From: Combretum micranthum
Lineage: Eukaryota > Streptophyta > Magnoliopsida > Myrtales > Combretaceae
NCBI GenBank assembly: GCA_024138025.1
Contig: JAMXBD010000112.1
Span: forward strand, 1,488,001 to 1,552,000
Direction: 5' to 3'
Length of the DNA: 64,000 nucleotides
The notes under the pieces are model-generated. The model did not search any database. It had not been told where the DNA came from and saw only the letters and a program-made list of their open reading frames with translations. Below are positions 10,440-22,597 of the stretch, piece after piece; position 1 is the stretch's first letter, and the number at the start of each line of letters is the position of its first letter. Position numbers and translations under genes: made by a program.

Positions 10440-12280
10440 AAGTAGAAATTCCCCTGTCAGATACGCAGGAAACGTATAATTAGGTAACCAGAATGTCTTT
10501 GCTCTTTTGGATTTTGGAGCAACACATTCTTTCGTTACACCTAGTCTAGCTAAGAAGTTTAGACCACCAATAACAAACGTAAACTCTTAGCTTTAAGATT
10601 AAAACCTCCACGAAAAAGGATGTTGAAACCTAAGAAGTATAGAAGGATCATCTAATAAGAAATAAGGACATACATCCACTTATGGCTTCAAAAGTAATGG
10701 GATTAAGTAAATAAGAAGCGAATCTTTGGTATAAGTTGTTTATCTCTTGATAAAACCCCAGTTAATGATCACAAAAAGGGCATAGAACTCATAAGAAGGG
10801 AAGATAAACATTGGTAAAGAATCTACCATTGTAAGGAAAGAGGATTCATAACCTTTCGAGTTGATAGCAGAAGTTCCAAAAGGAATGGATGACTACTTTG
10901 ATAACATAAAAAGATAAAGAGAAACCTAGCTTAAAGGATATCACCGTTTGCCAATAAGTTTTCAAGAAGTTTTCCGGATGAATGGCTTGGATTACATCCA
11001 AAGATCAATTTTGAGATTAGACTAAGGGCCAATACAGTACGATCTGCTAAAGCATTATATCAAATGGCCTTAAAGGAGTTAAAAGAGTTGGAGAAACAAT
11101 TACAAGGACCTTTGGATCAAGGTTATACAATCAAGTTTATCACCCTAGAATACGCCAGTTTCGATTGTAAAGGAAGAAAAGGATAAACTCCTAAGTTTAT
11201 GCATTAATCAGGAGATGAACAAAGCCACAATCAAGAATGAAAACCCATCCTCTATAAGTTGAAGATCTTTTGACCAACTATATGGAGCAAGAACATTTCT
11301 CACGATTTGAGATCAAAGTACTACTAATTAAGGATCGAATCAAAGGAGGATTTGGTGGAATGCTTTTCGAACTCGTTATGAACAGCACAAATTTCTAGTA
11401 TACCTTTTTGGGTTGATTCAACTCGAGCCAAGTATATAAATCTCTATTGGATAAATGGACGATAATTTAGTCTGTTATAAACAAGAGAACATGAAGGAAA
11501 AAGAGAATAAGCTAGAATTAATCAAAGATTGAAATTTCAAGTGTCTACCCTACTCACAAAACATAAGGAGTTGATGAAAAGGAATTAAGAAACTGAGCAT
11601 CAAGAATCACGAGGCAAGGAATAAAAGAGGAGTTAGCTAATATTATATTAGAACCAACCTTGGTAAGAAGGATTAAGGAAGTTTAACGAAAAGATGAGAG
11701 GATATAAAGGATAAAGAGGAAATTATAAGAAGAAAATGTACAACAACGATAATATCGAGGAAATTAAAAGATGATTTCATGTGCCTAAGAATAAGGAAAT
11801 AAGAAGGGAAATTATGAGTAGAACCCGAAATGTGTGAAACATCCCAAAAGAACCAATTTATATCTAGAATATCAAAGATCACTATTAATGGAAGGGATGA
11901 AATGAAGACGTAGCCGATTTCGTGAAAAAGTGTCAACAAAGGAATAAGAATACCAAGAGATGATAGGATTAACCAAATCTTTGCGAATACTGGAGTAAAA
12001 ATTCCCATGGATTTTGGATTATTGATAGTATCACCCTGAAATGATGCTTGAATAAAGATTTGACGAGCTGGCAAAGCCTTATGAAAAGAAAAGTAGTATA
12101 GCATTAGATACCAGTAGGAATGATATCAACTCGGGACATAAGAAATGTACTCTCAAGTATTAAACTAACTTGCAAGAGATTTTGAAGATAAGGCTAAGCT
12201 TTGATACCGTGTGCCACCTTCAGGTTAATAGACAATCAAAGCGAACAAATCGAACTTTGGAAAGACAATAAGAGCATGTA
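10440..12280 (+). pseudogene. pol remnant: second protease, RT, integrase
   Basis: A second protease start lies at 10490-10570 (LLDFGATHSFVT), with the catalytic triplet changed from Asp-Thr-Gly to Asp-Phe-Gly. RT traces are at 10960-11030 (the FPDEWLGLHPKINFEI-type entry), 11050-11100 (AKALYQMALKELKELEKQL), 11190-11240 (LCINQEMNKATIKNE) and 11340-11400. An integrase trace near 12225-12265 (NRQSKRTNRTLER) matches the usual DGQSERTNRTLE block with the Asp-Gly pair lost. Stops are dense throughout, with no catalytic YxDD visible. A long antisense open frame at 11673-12104 is a by-product of this. Confidence 0.7.
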
Positions 12281-12440
12281 TCATGAATTCAAAGGAGAAA
12301 GAAGGCACAAGATAAACAAAAGAAATAAGAACTGATCATAAATGAGGACCTTCGAAATTTTGAAAAGGACATCAAGTGTACTTAAGAATAAACAACATAC
12401 ATCGTGTGCGCTCCCAAGGAAATTTTGAGCTCACGGTACA

Positions 12441-12760
12441 TTGAATCTTTTTGACATACTAAAACAAATTGGAAGTTTTAGCTTATCATCTAACCTTGTC
12501 ATCAAACTTATTGGAAGTATATGGCATATTTCAAATCTATATACGATGATTGACCAAGAACCAGTTTTGGAGTTGGAACCAGTACTCTTAAAGGAGGATC
12601 TCCCCTATAAGGAATACTCAGTACAAATCTTTAGCCAAAAAGTTCAAAAGTTGGGAAATAAGGAAATCAAGTAAGAGAAATCTTTTCCATGAAGAAGCAA
12701 CATAAGGGACTTTGGACGAGATGCGACCCAAATACCCAAGTTTGTTTGAAGCTGCAGATA
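12441..12760 (+). pseudogene. Integrase C-terminus with chromodomain
   Basis: Frame 12441-12674 contains PVLELEPVLLKEDLPYKEYSVQIFSQKVQKLGNKEIK. The pattern (E-P-V...L-Y-E-E-x-P-V-x-I-L-D-x-x-V-x-x-L-R-x-K-E-I) is that of the chromodomain at the C-terminus of Tekay-type integrases. It continues after stops with MRPKYPSLF (about 12720-12750), the usual end of the domain. Intact chromodomains direct integration to chromatin; this one is broken by a stop at about 12672. Confidence 0.75.
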
Positions 12761-12790
12761 TGAATTTCCAAGTTTTGAGGACAAAACTTT

Positions 12791-12807
12791 CTTTAAGGGG
12801 GGTAGGT
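12791..12807 (+). other. Polypurine tract of element A
   Basis: CTTTAAGGGGGGTAGGT directly before the 3' LTR start TGTAAACCCT at 12808. This purine run at the LTR edge is the plus-strand primer site in LTR retrotransposons. Confidence 0.85.
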
Positions 12808-13511
12808 TGTAAACCCTAAATTTTTGGAATCGGTTTAGCTTAAAACCCTAATCTGGAAGTCAACCGGAACCCTAAAGTCAACAAAACCCTAGTTAGACTT
12901 AATAGCTTAAGTCCGGCAATCTTGAATAAGCAACCCGAAGAAAGTAAGTAAGAGTTTAGTATGTAGAATAGTGCATAATTACCTAAGGAAGCTTAAAAAG
13001 ATTAGATTAGTAAAACCGCGAATCGTTTTGAACCTGATCAGAAACGATTCTTGAAAAACGTGTCTTGGGGCTCGGAATAGTAAAAATATTCAAAATATAT
13101 CATTAAACTCGTAAAAATAAAAGGATTTTAAAAATCAGTTTTATAATTTTTCGGTAAGTAAAAATAACAGATATCGTAATTATACGTGTATTTTCTTACT
13201 ACCAGTACTTTATTAGTCATATCTACTTTACGTTACACTATTTATTACTATTCTACACTATTCCTTTTTTCTCTACTTTTTCTTACATCTACTCTTACAA
13301 ACATCATAATCTATAATCTTTACTTTTTATCTTTCCCATAACATTATTTCACATCTATCTTACTTATTACTTCATTTAATCAACTAAAATACAAAAAAAT
13401 AAAACTCTCTCCCTCTCATACCTACATGGTCGGCGCCCCCCTCCTACATCTCTCTCAATTTTGTTTTAATTTTTTTTATTTAAATCACTAAAAAATCATT
13501 CCACATTTTCT

Positions 13512-13519
13512 TATAAATA
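13512..13519 (+). promoter_or_regulatory. TATA box in element A 3' LTR
   Basis: TATAAATA followed by CCTCCCTCCTCTTTCAC, about 700 bp into the LTR and upstream of a CTC-rich leader. The same position is used in sister copies. Confidence 0.6.
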
Positions 13520-15141
13520 CCTCCCTCCTCTTTCACTTCTTTCACACAATTACTACTCATAAATTTTCTACAAAAACTCTCTCAAATTCTTCTCTCAAAA
13601 CTCTCTCAAAAAATCCTCCTAAAACTCTCTCAAAATAATCTCAAAACCACTTTTTACCTACACAAAACTCATAACTACATAACACTCCAAAAACCTTCTT
13701 TAGATAAACTTTTCTTATTATTTTCTTCTCCTCATGTCATGTAACTTTACATGACCATGATGTGAGTTTTTAAAAACTAAATGTTATGGAAGCTACACTA
13801 TATTCATGTATTGTTCTTGTTCATGGAAATCTATTTATGTTTATGTTTTTATTTCGTTCATATTATTGTTATTATATCTAAATATTATATTCTTTAGAGC
13901 ATATAAGCTCACTTGCAATTTGTTTATTTCCATACAAAGTAATTTATTTATTTCTTTCATTGCAATTTATTTATTTCTTGCTATTTTAAGACTAGTCTCT
14001 AGTCTTAGACTTGTCCTTATCAAGTCAAAACAAATTTTTTTTTCTTTCTTTCATTTTGTTTTTCTTTTGGGACTAGTCTATTCTTAGTTCCGGGAGCCTT
14101 GAAGAAGCTAAGACTCCCAATACTTGACTTTATTTATTATTTATGTTATTTTTGCTTGCTATTATTTCTCACGACTCATGTTCATTAAGATTGTTGTCCA
14201 AATTTTTCAAGTTCAAAAAATAATTAATAAAAAGGAGATTTTATCACTAAGGAATAAGTTTATATGAAATATAAAATCTATGGTTTAACAAAAATAAAGT
14301 CATTCCTTTCCAAGTTATTAGAAGAACTCACTACAATTTTACAAACTACTTTTGTTATGAAAAGTTTTTTAAATCATTTTTTTATCCTACTTTGTTTTCA
14401 AAAAGAAATTTATTTTTTATACAAAAATACTTTCTATGAAAAACATAACATGAGAAAGGAATGAGAAATTTTCAAATAAAGATCTTTTCAAACAAATGGG
14501 CAAAGAAAAATTGTATAGAAAATAAATAGGAAAAATAACACTAATATAGAGAATTTAGGAAAGAAGATTACTTTTCGAAAAAGGTCATCTAGGAAAAATA
14601 ATAAGTCAAACATAAAGTAATTCTTTGAAAACAAAAAGAATCAAAATATTCATTTAAAAAGATTTACAAAATGGATTCTTGTAAACTATATTTTTCTGAA
14701 CTCCAAATTGATATTGTTTTACTCAAGAATCATGATTGGACGACAAACACTTGAGCATGAATAAATATGAGCTAATTAGCTATAAAAAGAGGATTTTTCA
14801 ACTATATAGATAACTAAGTATTTATCAAACAAATTTTGAATGATTTAAAGTTTGAAAGAAAATTGTTTTTGAGTTAGAAAACTCATGGTGAATCCGATCA
14901 CAACTCTTTTAGGGCCTAAATGGTTTAGATTGACAAAAATAGTTTTAGAAATGAATAGATCTTTTTGAGTAGGTAGAAATTAGTATATTATATACGCAAT
15001 TCCAAATTAAAATAACCAAGTTATGACCATTTTAAATTAGGATTCTCCTTTATACGAACTTTGACATTCTCATGACACTGTTTTAGCAAATTTCAACAAT
15101 ATCATCAAGAAATACTCATTTTGGGTATTTTCTTTGGCTAG

Positions 15142-15239
15142 GTGGTTCCGAGGAAGAATATCTATACCCCGATGACTATTTCGATTAAGAGGATTGTGTG
15201 AGCGATTCATCTGTGTAGAAGAATAGTCGACATGGCATT
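15142..15239 (+). other. Predicted acidic micro-exon in element A 3' LTR
   Basis: Acceptor TTTTCTTTGGCTAG ends at 15141. Frame GSEEEYLYPDDYFD (15144-15185) and TAA (15186-15188) follow. GTGAGT lies at 15240-15245, here 51 nt after the stop because of extra sequence. Same phase and 14-codon length as the other family-A copies. Confidence 0.5.
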
Positions 15240-15540
15240 GTGAGTTTATTTCCTTAAAATACTTTACTTGTTTGTGCTTGTAATTTAGTTGCATTAGAAT
15301 TAAGAAAAGCCAAATGAATATGTATGTAAAATAATTCTTTGAAAGAATTCTAAGAATATCGAGGCCAGAATTGATTTAATGTTTGTTTTAGTATAACACT
15401 TTATTTGTATAAGATTCTTTGATCACCTTAAATCAGATAATAATAATGTGATGATATCATAAATAAATGGATTCATGCATACCATGAAGTGAGTCACATT
15501 GTATTAGGTTATTGTCCTTGGGTGAGAAGGATTGTAGCTC

Positions 15541-15685
15541 AGGTCGAAAGCAATACTTGGCGAAGTGACCGAAAGCGATTGCTTGGCGACATGAAAGAAA
15601 TGCTTGGCGAAATATCTGAAAGCAAGGCTTAATTCAAGTAGACTTCATATGCTTGGTGATATTGATCGAAAGCATTAATCTTTTT
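15541..15685 (+). repeat. CGAAAG/GCTTGGCGA tandem repeat in 3' LTR
   Basis: Four to five imperfect units of about 24 bp containing CGAAAGCAAT and GCTTGGCGA, in the same LTR slot as the GGTTGCATG repeat of the 5' LTR but unrelated to it. It is followed by the shared GAATGGAGGGCGTAAAT block at about 15728. Confidence 0.75.
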
Positions 15686-16109
15686 AACTAAAACCACTTA
15701 TTTTGAGGTTACGTATCACCAAACCCTGAATGGAGGGCGTAAATCCATTCAACATGTAGTTCTCGGAAAACTATATGTCTTGTTTGCCCACATGTATGTT
15801 GCATTTCATTTAGTTGCTTAAACAACTTGTTTGAATTTTTGTTACAAGAAGTTATTTATGGAAATAGTTCTCACTAAGCCTATTAGCTTATACCCCTATA
15901 GATATCTTTTGCAGGTCACATAGTTATGGTTGAGGCCACGTAGACCCTACAGCCAGGTATTCCCCTTTTAGTTAAGGAATTTCATGATAAAGTTACTGTT
16001 GGATAAGCTGTAGAAATACTCTTGTAATAGATTTGTGAATAAGGGAAATATCCCTAAGTTTTGTAAGATCATTGTTATGAATAAATGAATATTATGAATC
16101 CTCTTTTCT

Positions 16110-17404
16110 TAATTCGTTATTATATCTTCTTAAACTCCATAATTCCATAGATGATCCTCTAAATCTTTTTAACTAAAAACAAGACCTAGGTAATACCAAT
16201 CCTTTTCTTGTTTCCTTTAGTAATCATAAGTTATCTACTCTAAGTTTGTGAATTGTTTTGGAAGAAAATCAAGATCTTGAGGAGTGTGAAGAAACCCTAA
16301 GTTTGATTTGATGTCTTATGTTGTTGCTATTTAAGGAGAAAGTTGTGATTATCTTAGGATTTTGTAATTGTTAGGGTTAGATGATTATAGGAATATGTTT
16401 ATCTTTGTGGATTTAGTTTTTAGAATAGTTGATGTTCGTATTTAGGTGATTTTGTTGATTTAGGTTTCTTGTTCCAAAAGCGAATGCATGTACGACCTTA
16501 CCTTGCTTGTTGTTTGTGCATGTAGGTTTAGAATTGTAAATTGAAGTAATTACTATCTGGCCTATAATTGAAAAGTTTGTTGCTTGTGTTTAGCTACAGT
16601 TATTGAACATTACGTAGAGTGCAATACTAATGCTAGCAACCTAATAATCCTTGTGTGTTGTTATCCCTAGTGGAATTGCATCTGGAAAATGACTGGTAGA
16701 TTAGGAGTCGTGCCAGGTTAATTATAGTATGCAAGGGTAGGTGGATCGCATCCAACACCAATACATATGTATCAAACTACTTCATATAAAACTTGTTTTT
16801 ATGGGGTTATGAATTACTCCAAGTTTAGGACTAGTTGCAAATGGTTTTAAACTGTGTTGTTTGGTTAACTAATCAGAGATAATAATATGTGTTTGTTGCA
16901 TTAGTTTTAGGTCGTATGTGAGATCTATATGTTGCATGTTCATGCGTATTTGTTTGTCTTATCGCATACTAGGCATTTCTACTCATTCTTTTATCTTTTT
17001 TCAGGAACAGGTGAAGATCAAATTTATTATGATTTATTAGGATTTGATGTCTTTGTGGACTATGGGGAGGACGATAGTGGATCAGATTTCTCTACTGATG
17101 TTTAGGATACATGGGTTCGATTTAAAATAAGAGGAAGACTTTATCAAATTCATATGTTTTATGAATTTAAGAATGTTTTAAGAGTTTATCCTTTTTATGT
17201 TATAAGTTATGTTGGCTATGGTTTTTGCCAACACTGTTATTTGGAAGTTAGTTTTGAAAGTATTTTTAAGCAGGTGCCCCTTTATTTGAGAGTTTGAAGT
17301 TTCATGATAAATATTTTGTGGATTAGTGTTTCATAGCCTTAGCTTGTTCATCTTTGACAAAAACACATGGCGGGCTGATAACACATTCAGGTTAGGACGT
17401 TACA
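16110..17404 (+). mobile_element. Family-E LTR fragment (right part)
   Basis: Ends AGGTTAGGACGTTACA at 17404, a typical gypsy LTR terminus. The middle part (16600-16760, GCAACCTAATAATCC and related blocks) matches the reverse complement of about 24760-24900, so it is a separate LTR family. It carries a TTTTTTCAG acceptor and an acidic terminal exon (17011-17105). The left boundary is unclear: it abuts the truncated family-A LTR near 16090-16110, and no TSD for the right flank (taaag) was found. Confidence 0.6.
17011..17105 (+). other. Predicted acidic terminal exon in family-E LTR
   Basis: After a T-rich tract with AG at 17003-17004 and a second AG at 17009-17010, GT is followed by a 31-codon open frame from 17013 and a TAG at 17103-17105. 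It begins EDQIYYDLLGF, includes VDYGEDDSGSDF and ends STDV. Net charge is strongly negative. The layout (AG/GT, acidic frame, stop) parallels families A and B, but this is the only copy covering the region, so conservation cannot be tested here. Confidence 0.45.
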
Positions 17405-17590
17405 TAAAGCTTGGAACCCTAAAAGTAAATTTATAGCAAAAACGTATCACCAACAAAGCAATCCAATAGCTTAATTAACTCGAAAACCTTATGCTAAACA
17501 ATTCATCTATTAGAGCTGTAACACACAAATCGATGCAGTACGTCTAAATAATATATATTAATAAAATAATAAAAAATAATTTTCTATAAT
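17405..17590. other. Short unassigned AT-rich spacer
   Basis: 186 bp between the family-E terminus and the next family-A LTR start (TGTAAACTCC at 17591). No gene, PBS or repeat recognised. Confidence 0.6.
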
Positions 17591-19357
17591 TGTAAACTCC
17601 CAAAATTTTACGGTAATCTTATAAGAAGAACCTTATACTCGAAAACGAAACTGAAATCCTAAAGTCTAATCGAGTCAACCGTAAACCTTAGAAAATCCAG
17701 ACTCAATTGGACTCCTTCTAAAACCAAAAAATAATAAATTAATTAGGAAAAAATTATGAACTCAAAATTTTAATTATATATATAGTAGAATTCCTTAAAA
17801 GATCATATTGTCCAAAAATTCAATCGTTTCAGACCTTTATGAGATCAGTGTTTTTATCCTACCACAACATGCAAAACAAGATAAAATTTTGCAACAATAA
17901 AATTATATTAAAAAAATATTTAGATATTCATAAAATATCAAATAAAAATTTTTTGGGTCATAAAAACGTCAGATATAGCTCTTATACTCGTATCTTATTC
18001 GTGCCGGTAAGTTATTTGATATTTTACTACTATTATGAATTACTATTTTCTTATATTTTCTTATGTGCTTTGTTATAAATTTTATTCTTATAATTTAGTC
18101 AACTTGCCACTTTTCATGTGAATATTTATTTGTTCCCTTCTCTTAGAAGACTCTTTTTCCTGTCTGCAGCAACCCAAAGCTTGCCCCCTCTTTTCCTTTT
18201 CATTTATATTTATTTCTGTCACGCCCCAAGGGGTACCTTAAACATGGCAGTCCACCATACACAATACTAAAGCCTAAAAATGACTACCTCAGTCACGCAA
18301 ATGCTTCCATATCATGTACAAGGTGTACATCACAACCAAAGGAACGCATCGGAGTAGCGTAATTTATATTGATAATGATTAAGTAACAAGGCAAAGAAAA
18401 TACTTATCATAAAATATAAACATGGTAAATTACAATTCTTAGGGACATATCCATTTATTGTCTTCAAGTCAAAATAAATACACTTCTTAGAATTTCCAAA
18501 ACTCTAAATAGCATACATTACATATAAGGAACCTTACAAGATAACTTTATCTTATGTTCCCAATGCCTTCATAAAAGTTTAACATCATTCTATGACTTCC
18601 TTAATGTCATGATCTTCGATTTAAGCCACAGGTATACCTATTTCAACAAAATTTATGGGAGTATAAGTTTACAACTAGCTTAGTGAGGTATTCCTTTTCA
18701 TTTGCACCATGGTTTCAAAACAAGTTCATTTAAATTTTCACACATATGTTATGCATACAATACAACAATCACGTGATTACACAAATATATATAGTTATCC
18801 AGAAATCATATATAGAACGATCTCCATATCGAAGGTTAAGGAATTGGTAATAAAGATCCGCGACTTTCTACTGCTAGTCCCCAGGTCCCCACCCAAAGCG
18901 TTCGGTTGGCTTGGCACCGAACCTAGAGTCGCATTTCTCGAACGATTTAGATTATCTAGGAAGGAACATGGCCCGTGTCCTAGCACGATAACAACCAATC
19001 CAACTCTACGCGTAGGAGTAGCAGCCTTCCGAAAGAAATGTGATTGGATGGATGCAATGCATGAACGTTTTATGTTTCTTAAACCAAACCTTATTAAGGT
19101 TTATTAGGGGGAGCGATCAATCAATTTAGCAAACAATAAGTAGTTATACAAGTAAATAAATGAAACACTAAAACAGGCAATTTGAAGTTGTGATATTCTT
19201 GATTCTCATTTCACACATAAGCATAGGATCACATATATATATATATATATATATTCTCGGATTCCCCGTACATATCCATTTTTATCTTTTCTTAGTATAC
19301 TAATGCCACTACTTTACAAGCACAAGCAATGTAACGAAATTAAGAGGAATAACTCAC

Positions 19358-19424
19358 TCGTCTATTTTGCAATCTTCTTAGTCGTAGCAATCCTCAGGAA
19401 GGGTAATCTCATATAGTTCGACAC
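19358..19424 (-). other. Predicted acidic micro-exon (minus strand)
   Basis: Reading the minus strand: acceptor TTCTTTTATCTAG, then GT, then VELYEITLPEDCYD (codons 19422 down to 19381), stop TAA at 19380-19378, and GTGAGT donor 20 nt further. Same architecture as the other family-A copies; one Tyr of the tail is replaced by Cys. Confidence 0.55.
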
Positions 19425-21400
19425 CTAGATAAAAGAAATACCTAGGATGAGTATTTCGTAGAAATTCTATTTAAACTTTTTAATTCTATTTCACTATGTT
19501 CATCAAAATCACATAGAATGAAATTCCAATTTAAAATGGCCATAGCTTGCTAATTTTAAATCGGAATTTCACATATAATATACCTTTTTCTACCTATTCG
19601 AAAAAATCCAACCATTTCTAAGGTTATTTTTATCATATAAGGTCATTTGGGTTCCAAAACCATAGGGTACAGATTCAAAACGAAAATTTCCAGATTGTAC
19701 AAAACAATTTTCCAACTCAACTTCATTTAAAAAATCATTTAGTAAAAATATAAATAAATATATACATGTGATTGATAAATCCTTTGAGTATATAGATAAG
19801 CTTACATTATATGTAAAAATTCTAATGGTAGTGTCTCAACAATTTATTTTATAAAACAATTCATTTTAAAGTATTAAAACTTAATTTGATAAATTTCTTT
19901 TCAAATATTTTGAAGAAACTTTATATTTTCCTAGGTTATTATAAATGAGTATATTCTTATTTTATTTTCCTCATTCATTTTTCTAAAACAAGTAAATTTT
20001 CCTTTAACTTTGGTCTTTTATAATTTTTACTTCTAGTGATAAAAGATCAAAGTTATCAAAAGTTTATTAAGTTGTTGATAACTTATTTATAAATTTGCAT
20101 TTAGAATGGTTTTAGAAAATAAGTTTTCCCTTCTTACATTTCTTGTTTCAAATATAAGTTCTTGTTTTCTAAAACTTGGTCTTTTATTTCTTCTATAATT
20201 TTTATTTGAAAAGAATTCTTTTTATTGATAAAATCCTTTATTTTTGATCTGATCATATTTATATTCTTTGAAAATTCTAAGTGGATTTTGAAAACTAGTT
20301 TGATTCTTGGTTTTGTTATGGAGTTTAAAAGAGTTTAATCTTAAACTTTTTATGAAAACTTTGAATACCAACAAATTATTTTCCTAAAACTTAGGTTACT
20401 ATATTATGATAAAAAAGTGTTTATTTCTTATATTTCCTTGGTAAAACTATTTTGAGAAAACTTTAAGAAAACTTATAGTATTCCATTTCTGTTTTGTTGA
20501 TAATAACTCCATTATTTAATAACAAGTTACATGATAGAAAATTTAGTTTCAAGTTTCTTTAATAAAGTAAATTCTACTTTTAAATTTAGTTGAGACAGTA
20601 TCATTATGTAGATGCATGTATTTATGAGCATGTAAAATAATAAAAAATATGAGAAAGATACTAGAAGCAAATAATAACAATCAAGATAATAAAATATCAA
20701 ATATTATGAACCTTAGTTTCATTAAGGTATCCTAGTCAAATATTAGGAGCTTTAGCTTCATCAAGACATCTTAAGACTAAGAATAGACTAGTCCCAAAAA
20801 AAATAAAGGAAATAAAGAAAAAGTTGTTTTGATTTGATATGGACAAGTCTAAGACTAGAAAGGCTAGTCTTAAAATAGCATGAAATAAATAAATTATAAA
20901 ACATGAAAATAAATAAATAACAAGTGAGCTTATATGCTCTAAAGATTATATATAAATACATAAATATATTTAGTCAGATATGAATAAGAAATTAACATAA
21001 TAACAACAATAAAATCAACACATATATGAACATAATAACAACATAATAAAATTTGAATTTCATGTACAAGAACAAAACATGAACATGTTGTTGCTTTTAC
21101 TACTCATATGAGTTTTAAAACAACACCATAGTCATGTTAACTTACATGACATGGGTAAATACATAGGAATAGAAGTTTTACCTAAAGTATTTATGTAGTA
21201 GGAAGTAGAAGATGAATATGGAATTATGTTGTTAGTAATATGTGGTAGATAGTTTGTGTATAAAGAAGGATTTTTGTGAAAAATTGGTTTAAGAGAGTTT
21301 TGGTAGAGAGAAGTTTTGGAGAGAGGATTTGTAAAGAGATTTTGAGAGAGTTTTGATAGTAAAATGAGTTGTGTGAAAAAAAATGAAGGAGTAAGAGGTT

Positions 21401-21407
21401 ATTTATA
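21401..21407 (-). promoter_or_regulatory. TATA box of solo LTR 18217-22556
   Basis: TATAAAT on the minus strand, followed by an AACCTCTTACTCC leader in the equivalent position to the other family-A promoters. Confidence 0.5.
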
Positions 21408-22589
21408 GAATTTTGGAGTGGAAATTAGATGTAATTAAATTAATTGAAAAAGAAAATAATTGGAGAGTGAAGAGAGACAGGGGTTGGACGACAATGAAGG
21501 GAAAGGAGAGAGAAAATGATTAAAAATCAATTTTAAAAGAAAAGTGTAAGAGAAGTTTAGTAATATATAGTGTATAATTTTTATGGGAAAAAGAAAATTG
21601 TAAGAAATATGTATGTAGGTTGTAAGAATAGATAGTAAGAAAAAGTAGAGATAGATGAATAGTAAAAAAGTACTATGAATAGTAGACTAAATAAATAAAA
21701 TACCGATAGTAATAAAAATATGTGTATAAAGACGATATCTGTAATTTTTAGTTACCAAAAAATTCTAAAACTGATATTTTTGGAAACTTTATATTTTTAC
21801 GAGTCTATTGGTATTAATGAAATATTTTTACCGTCCGGTGTACCAGGGTACGGTTTTCGAAAACTGATCCCGTTCAAATCTGAAGGACATTAGAAATTTG
21901 CGAATATAATATTTTTAAGCTTTCCTATATTATTACGAACTTTTATCAATAATTATTTCCAATTCGTTGTTTAAGGTTTAAGAGCGAGAGATTGCTGGAT
22001 CTTAAACGCTAAGATTTATTGTAAACTTTATTGACTTTGAGGATTCTGGTTTGATTTCCGGTATTGTTGAGTTATTCATAAGATCATAAAATTTTGGGAT
22101 TTTGCCCGTATTATATTTTTAGTTCGATGTCTATGGTTTATCTCATTTTATTTGTGATTATTTAATAGTTTTTTATTCTCAGGATCGTTTAACCGAGTCT
22201 AGGGTTATTGGTTAACTTAGTTTGACTTTTGGTGAAAATGGAAAATTTTTATTCTAAAATTCACCGAAGGATTTAAGGTCTTAGTATTTTATTGTGGAGC
22301 ATTATTTGGATATATCGTCTTGATTTGCATATTAGGAATCAGATAGGTGATTTGATTAGTGTACGAATGTTAAATCGACTGACAATCGGATTTTCAATTT
22401 TGTTTTGAGGATTCTCTTTTTCTTAAGATTAAGAATTATCGTGTTTAACTTTATTTAAAACTAGGTTTTAACTTGGTTTGATTTTTAGGGTTTTGGTTTT
22501 GGTTTTAGACTTATAGGATTATTTCATAAGAATTATGAAAATTTCAGGGGTTTACAATTTCACACACTAAAAATCCTCACTTTTTTCTC

Positions 22590-22597
22590 TATAAATA
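22590..22597 (+). promoter_or_regulatory. TATA box of split family-A LTR
   Basis: TATAAATA preceded by TTTTTTCTC and followed by a CACTC-rich leader. It lies 29 bp after the point where the nested solo LTR was inserted, so that insertion separated the promoter from its upstream U3. Confidence 0.6.

Larger units (their letters stand above)
3462..16090 (+). mobile_element. Element A: Tekay/Del-like Ty3/gypsy chromovirus, defective
   Basis: Order on the + strand: 5' LTR 3462-7119, iMet PBS 7128-7139, gag and protease (two successive diverged copies), RT, RNase H and integrase remnants, chromodomain tail, polypurine tract 12791-12807, 3' LTR from 12808. The triple zinc-knuckle gag with the WWES...ELMPPVTWERFRHEFLE block, the DTGATHSF protease and the C-terminal chromodomain are typical of the Tekay/Del clade, as are the multi-kilobase LTRs. 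All coding parts carry frameshifts or stops. The 5' flank is gcagt (3457-3461); no partner was found because the 3' LTR is truncated near 16090. Confidence 0.85.
12808..16090 (+). repeat. 3' LTR of element A, truncated and unlike the 5' LTR
   Basis: Starts TGTAAACCCTAAA after the PPT. It has a TATA box at 13512-13519, an acidic micro-exon at 15142-15188, a donor at 15240, a tandem repeat at 15541-15685 and an acceptor TTTTGCAG near 15914. The last recognisable family block is GAAATATCCCTAAGTTTTGTAA (16048-16069); the GGGGCGTGACA end is missing. Block order matches the 5' LTR but the sequence is far more diverged than two LTRs of one insertion should be, and the tandem repeat is unrelated. Confidence 0.75.
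18217..22556 (-). mobile_element. Solo LTR, family A, TSD atttc
   Basis: On the + strand it reads TGTCACGCCCC...GGGGTTTACA, so the LTR itself is minus-strand TGTAAACCCC...GGGGCGTGACA, 4340 bp. Perfect 5-bp target duplication: atttc at 18212-18216 and 22557-22561. No internal coding region, PBS or PPT is present, so it is a product of LTR-LTR recombination. TATA box (minus) at 21401-21407; micro-exon at 19358-19424. Closest relative in the window is 1-2442. Confidence 0.95.

Noticed and set aside
11673..12104. 143-codon open frame on the minus strand inside element A
   Set aside because: It lies antisense to decayed pol sequence, is rich in Phe, Leu, Ile and Ser as expected from A-rich complement, and shows no domain pattern.
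17405..17590. Search for the missing right end of the element A 3' LTR and its TSD (gcagt)
   Set aside because: A gcagt occurs near 17535 but no LTR terminus precedes it, so I do not count it as the target duplication.
18709..19107. 132-codon frame, partly similar in reverse to 1625-1813
   Set aside because: The similarity reflects shared family-A LTR DNA. The frame is not kept in the third copy at the window end, and it lies antisense to the LTR.
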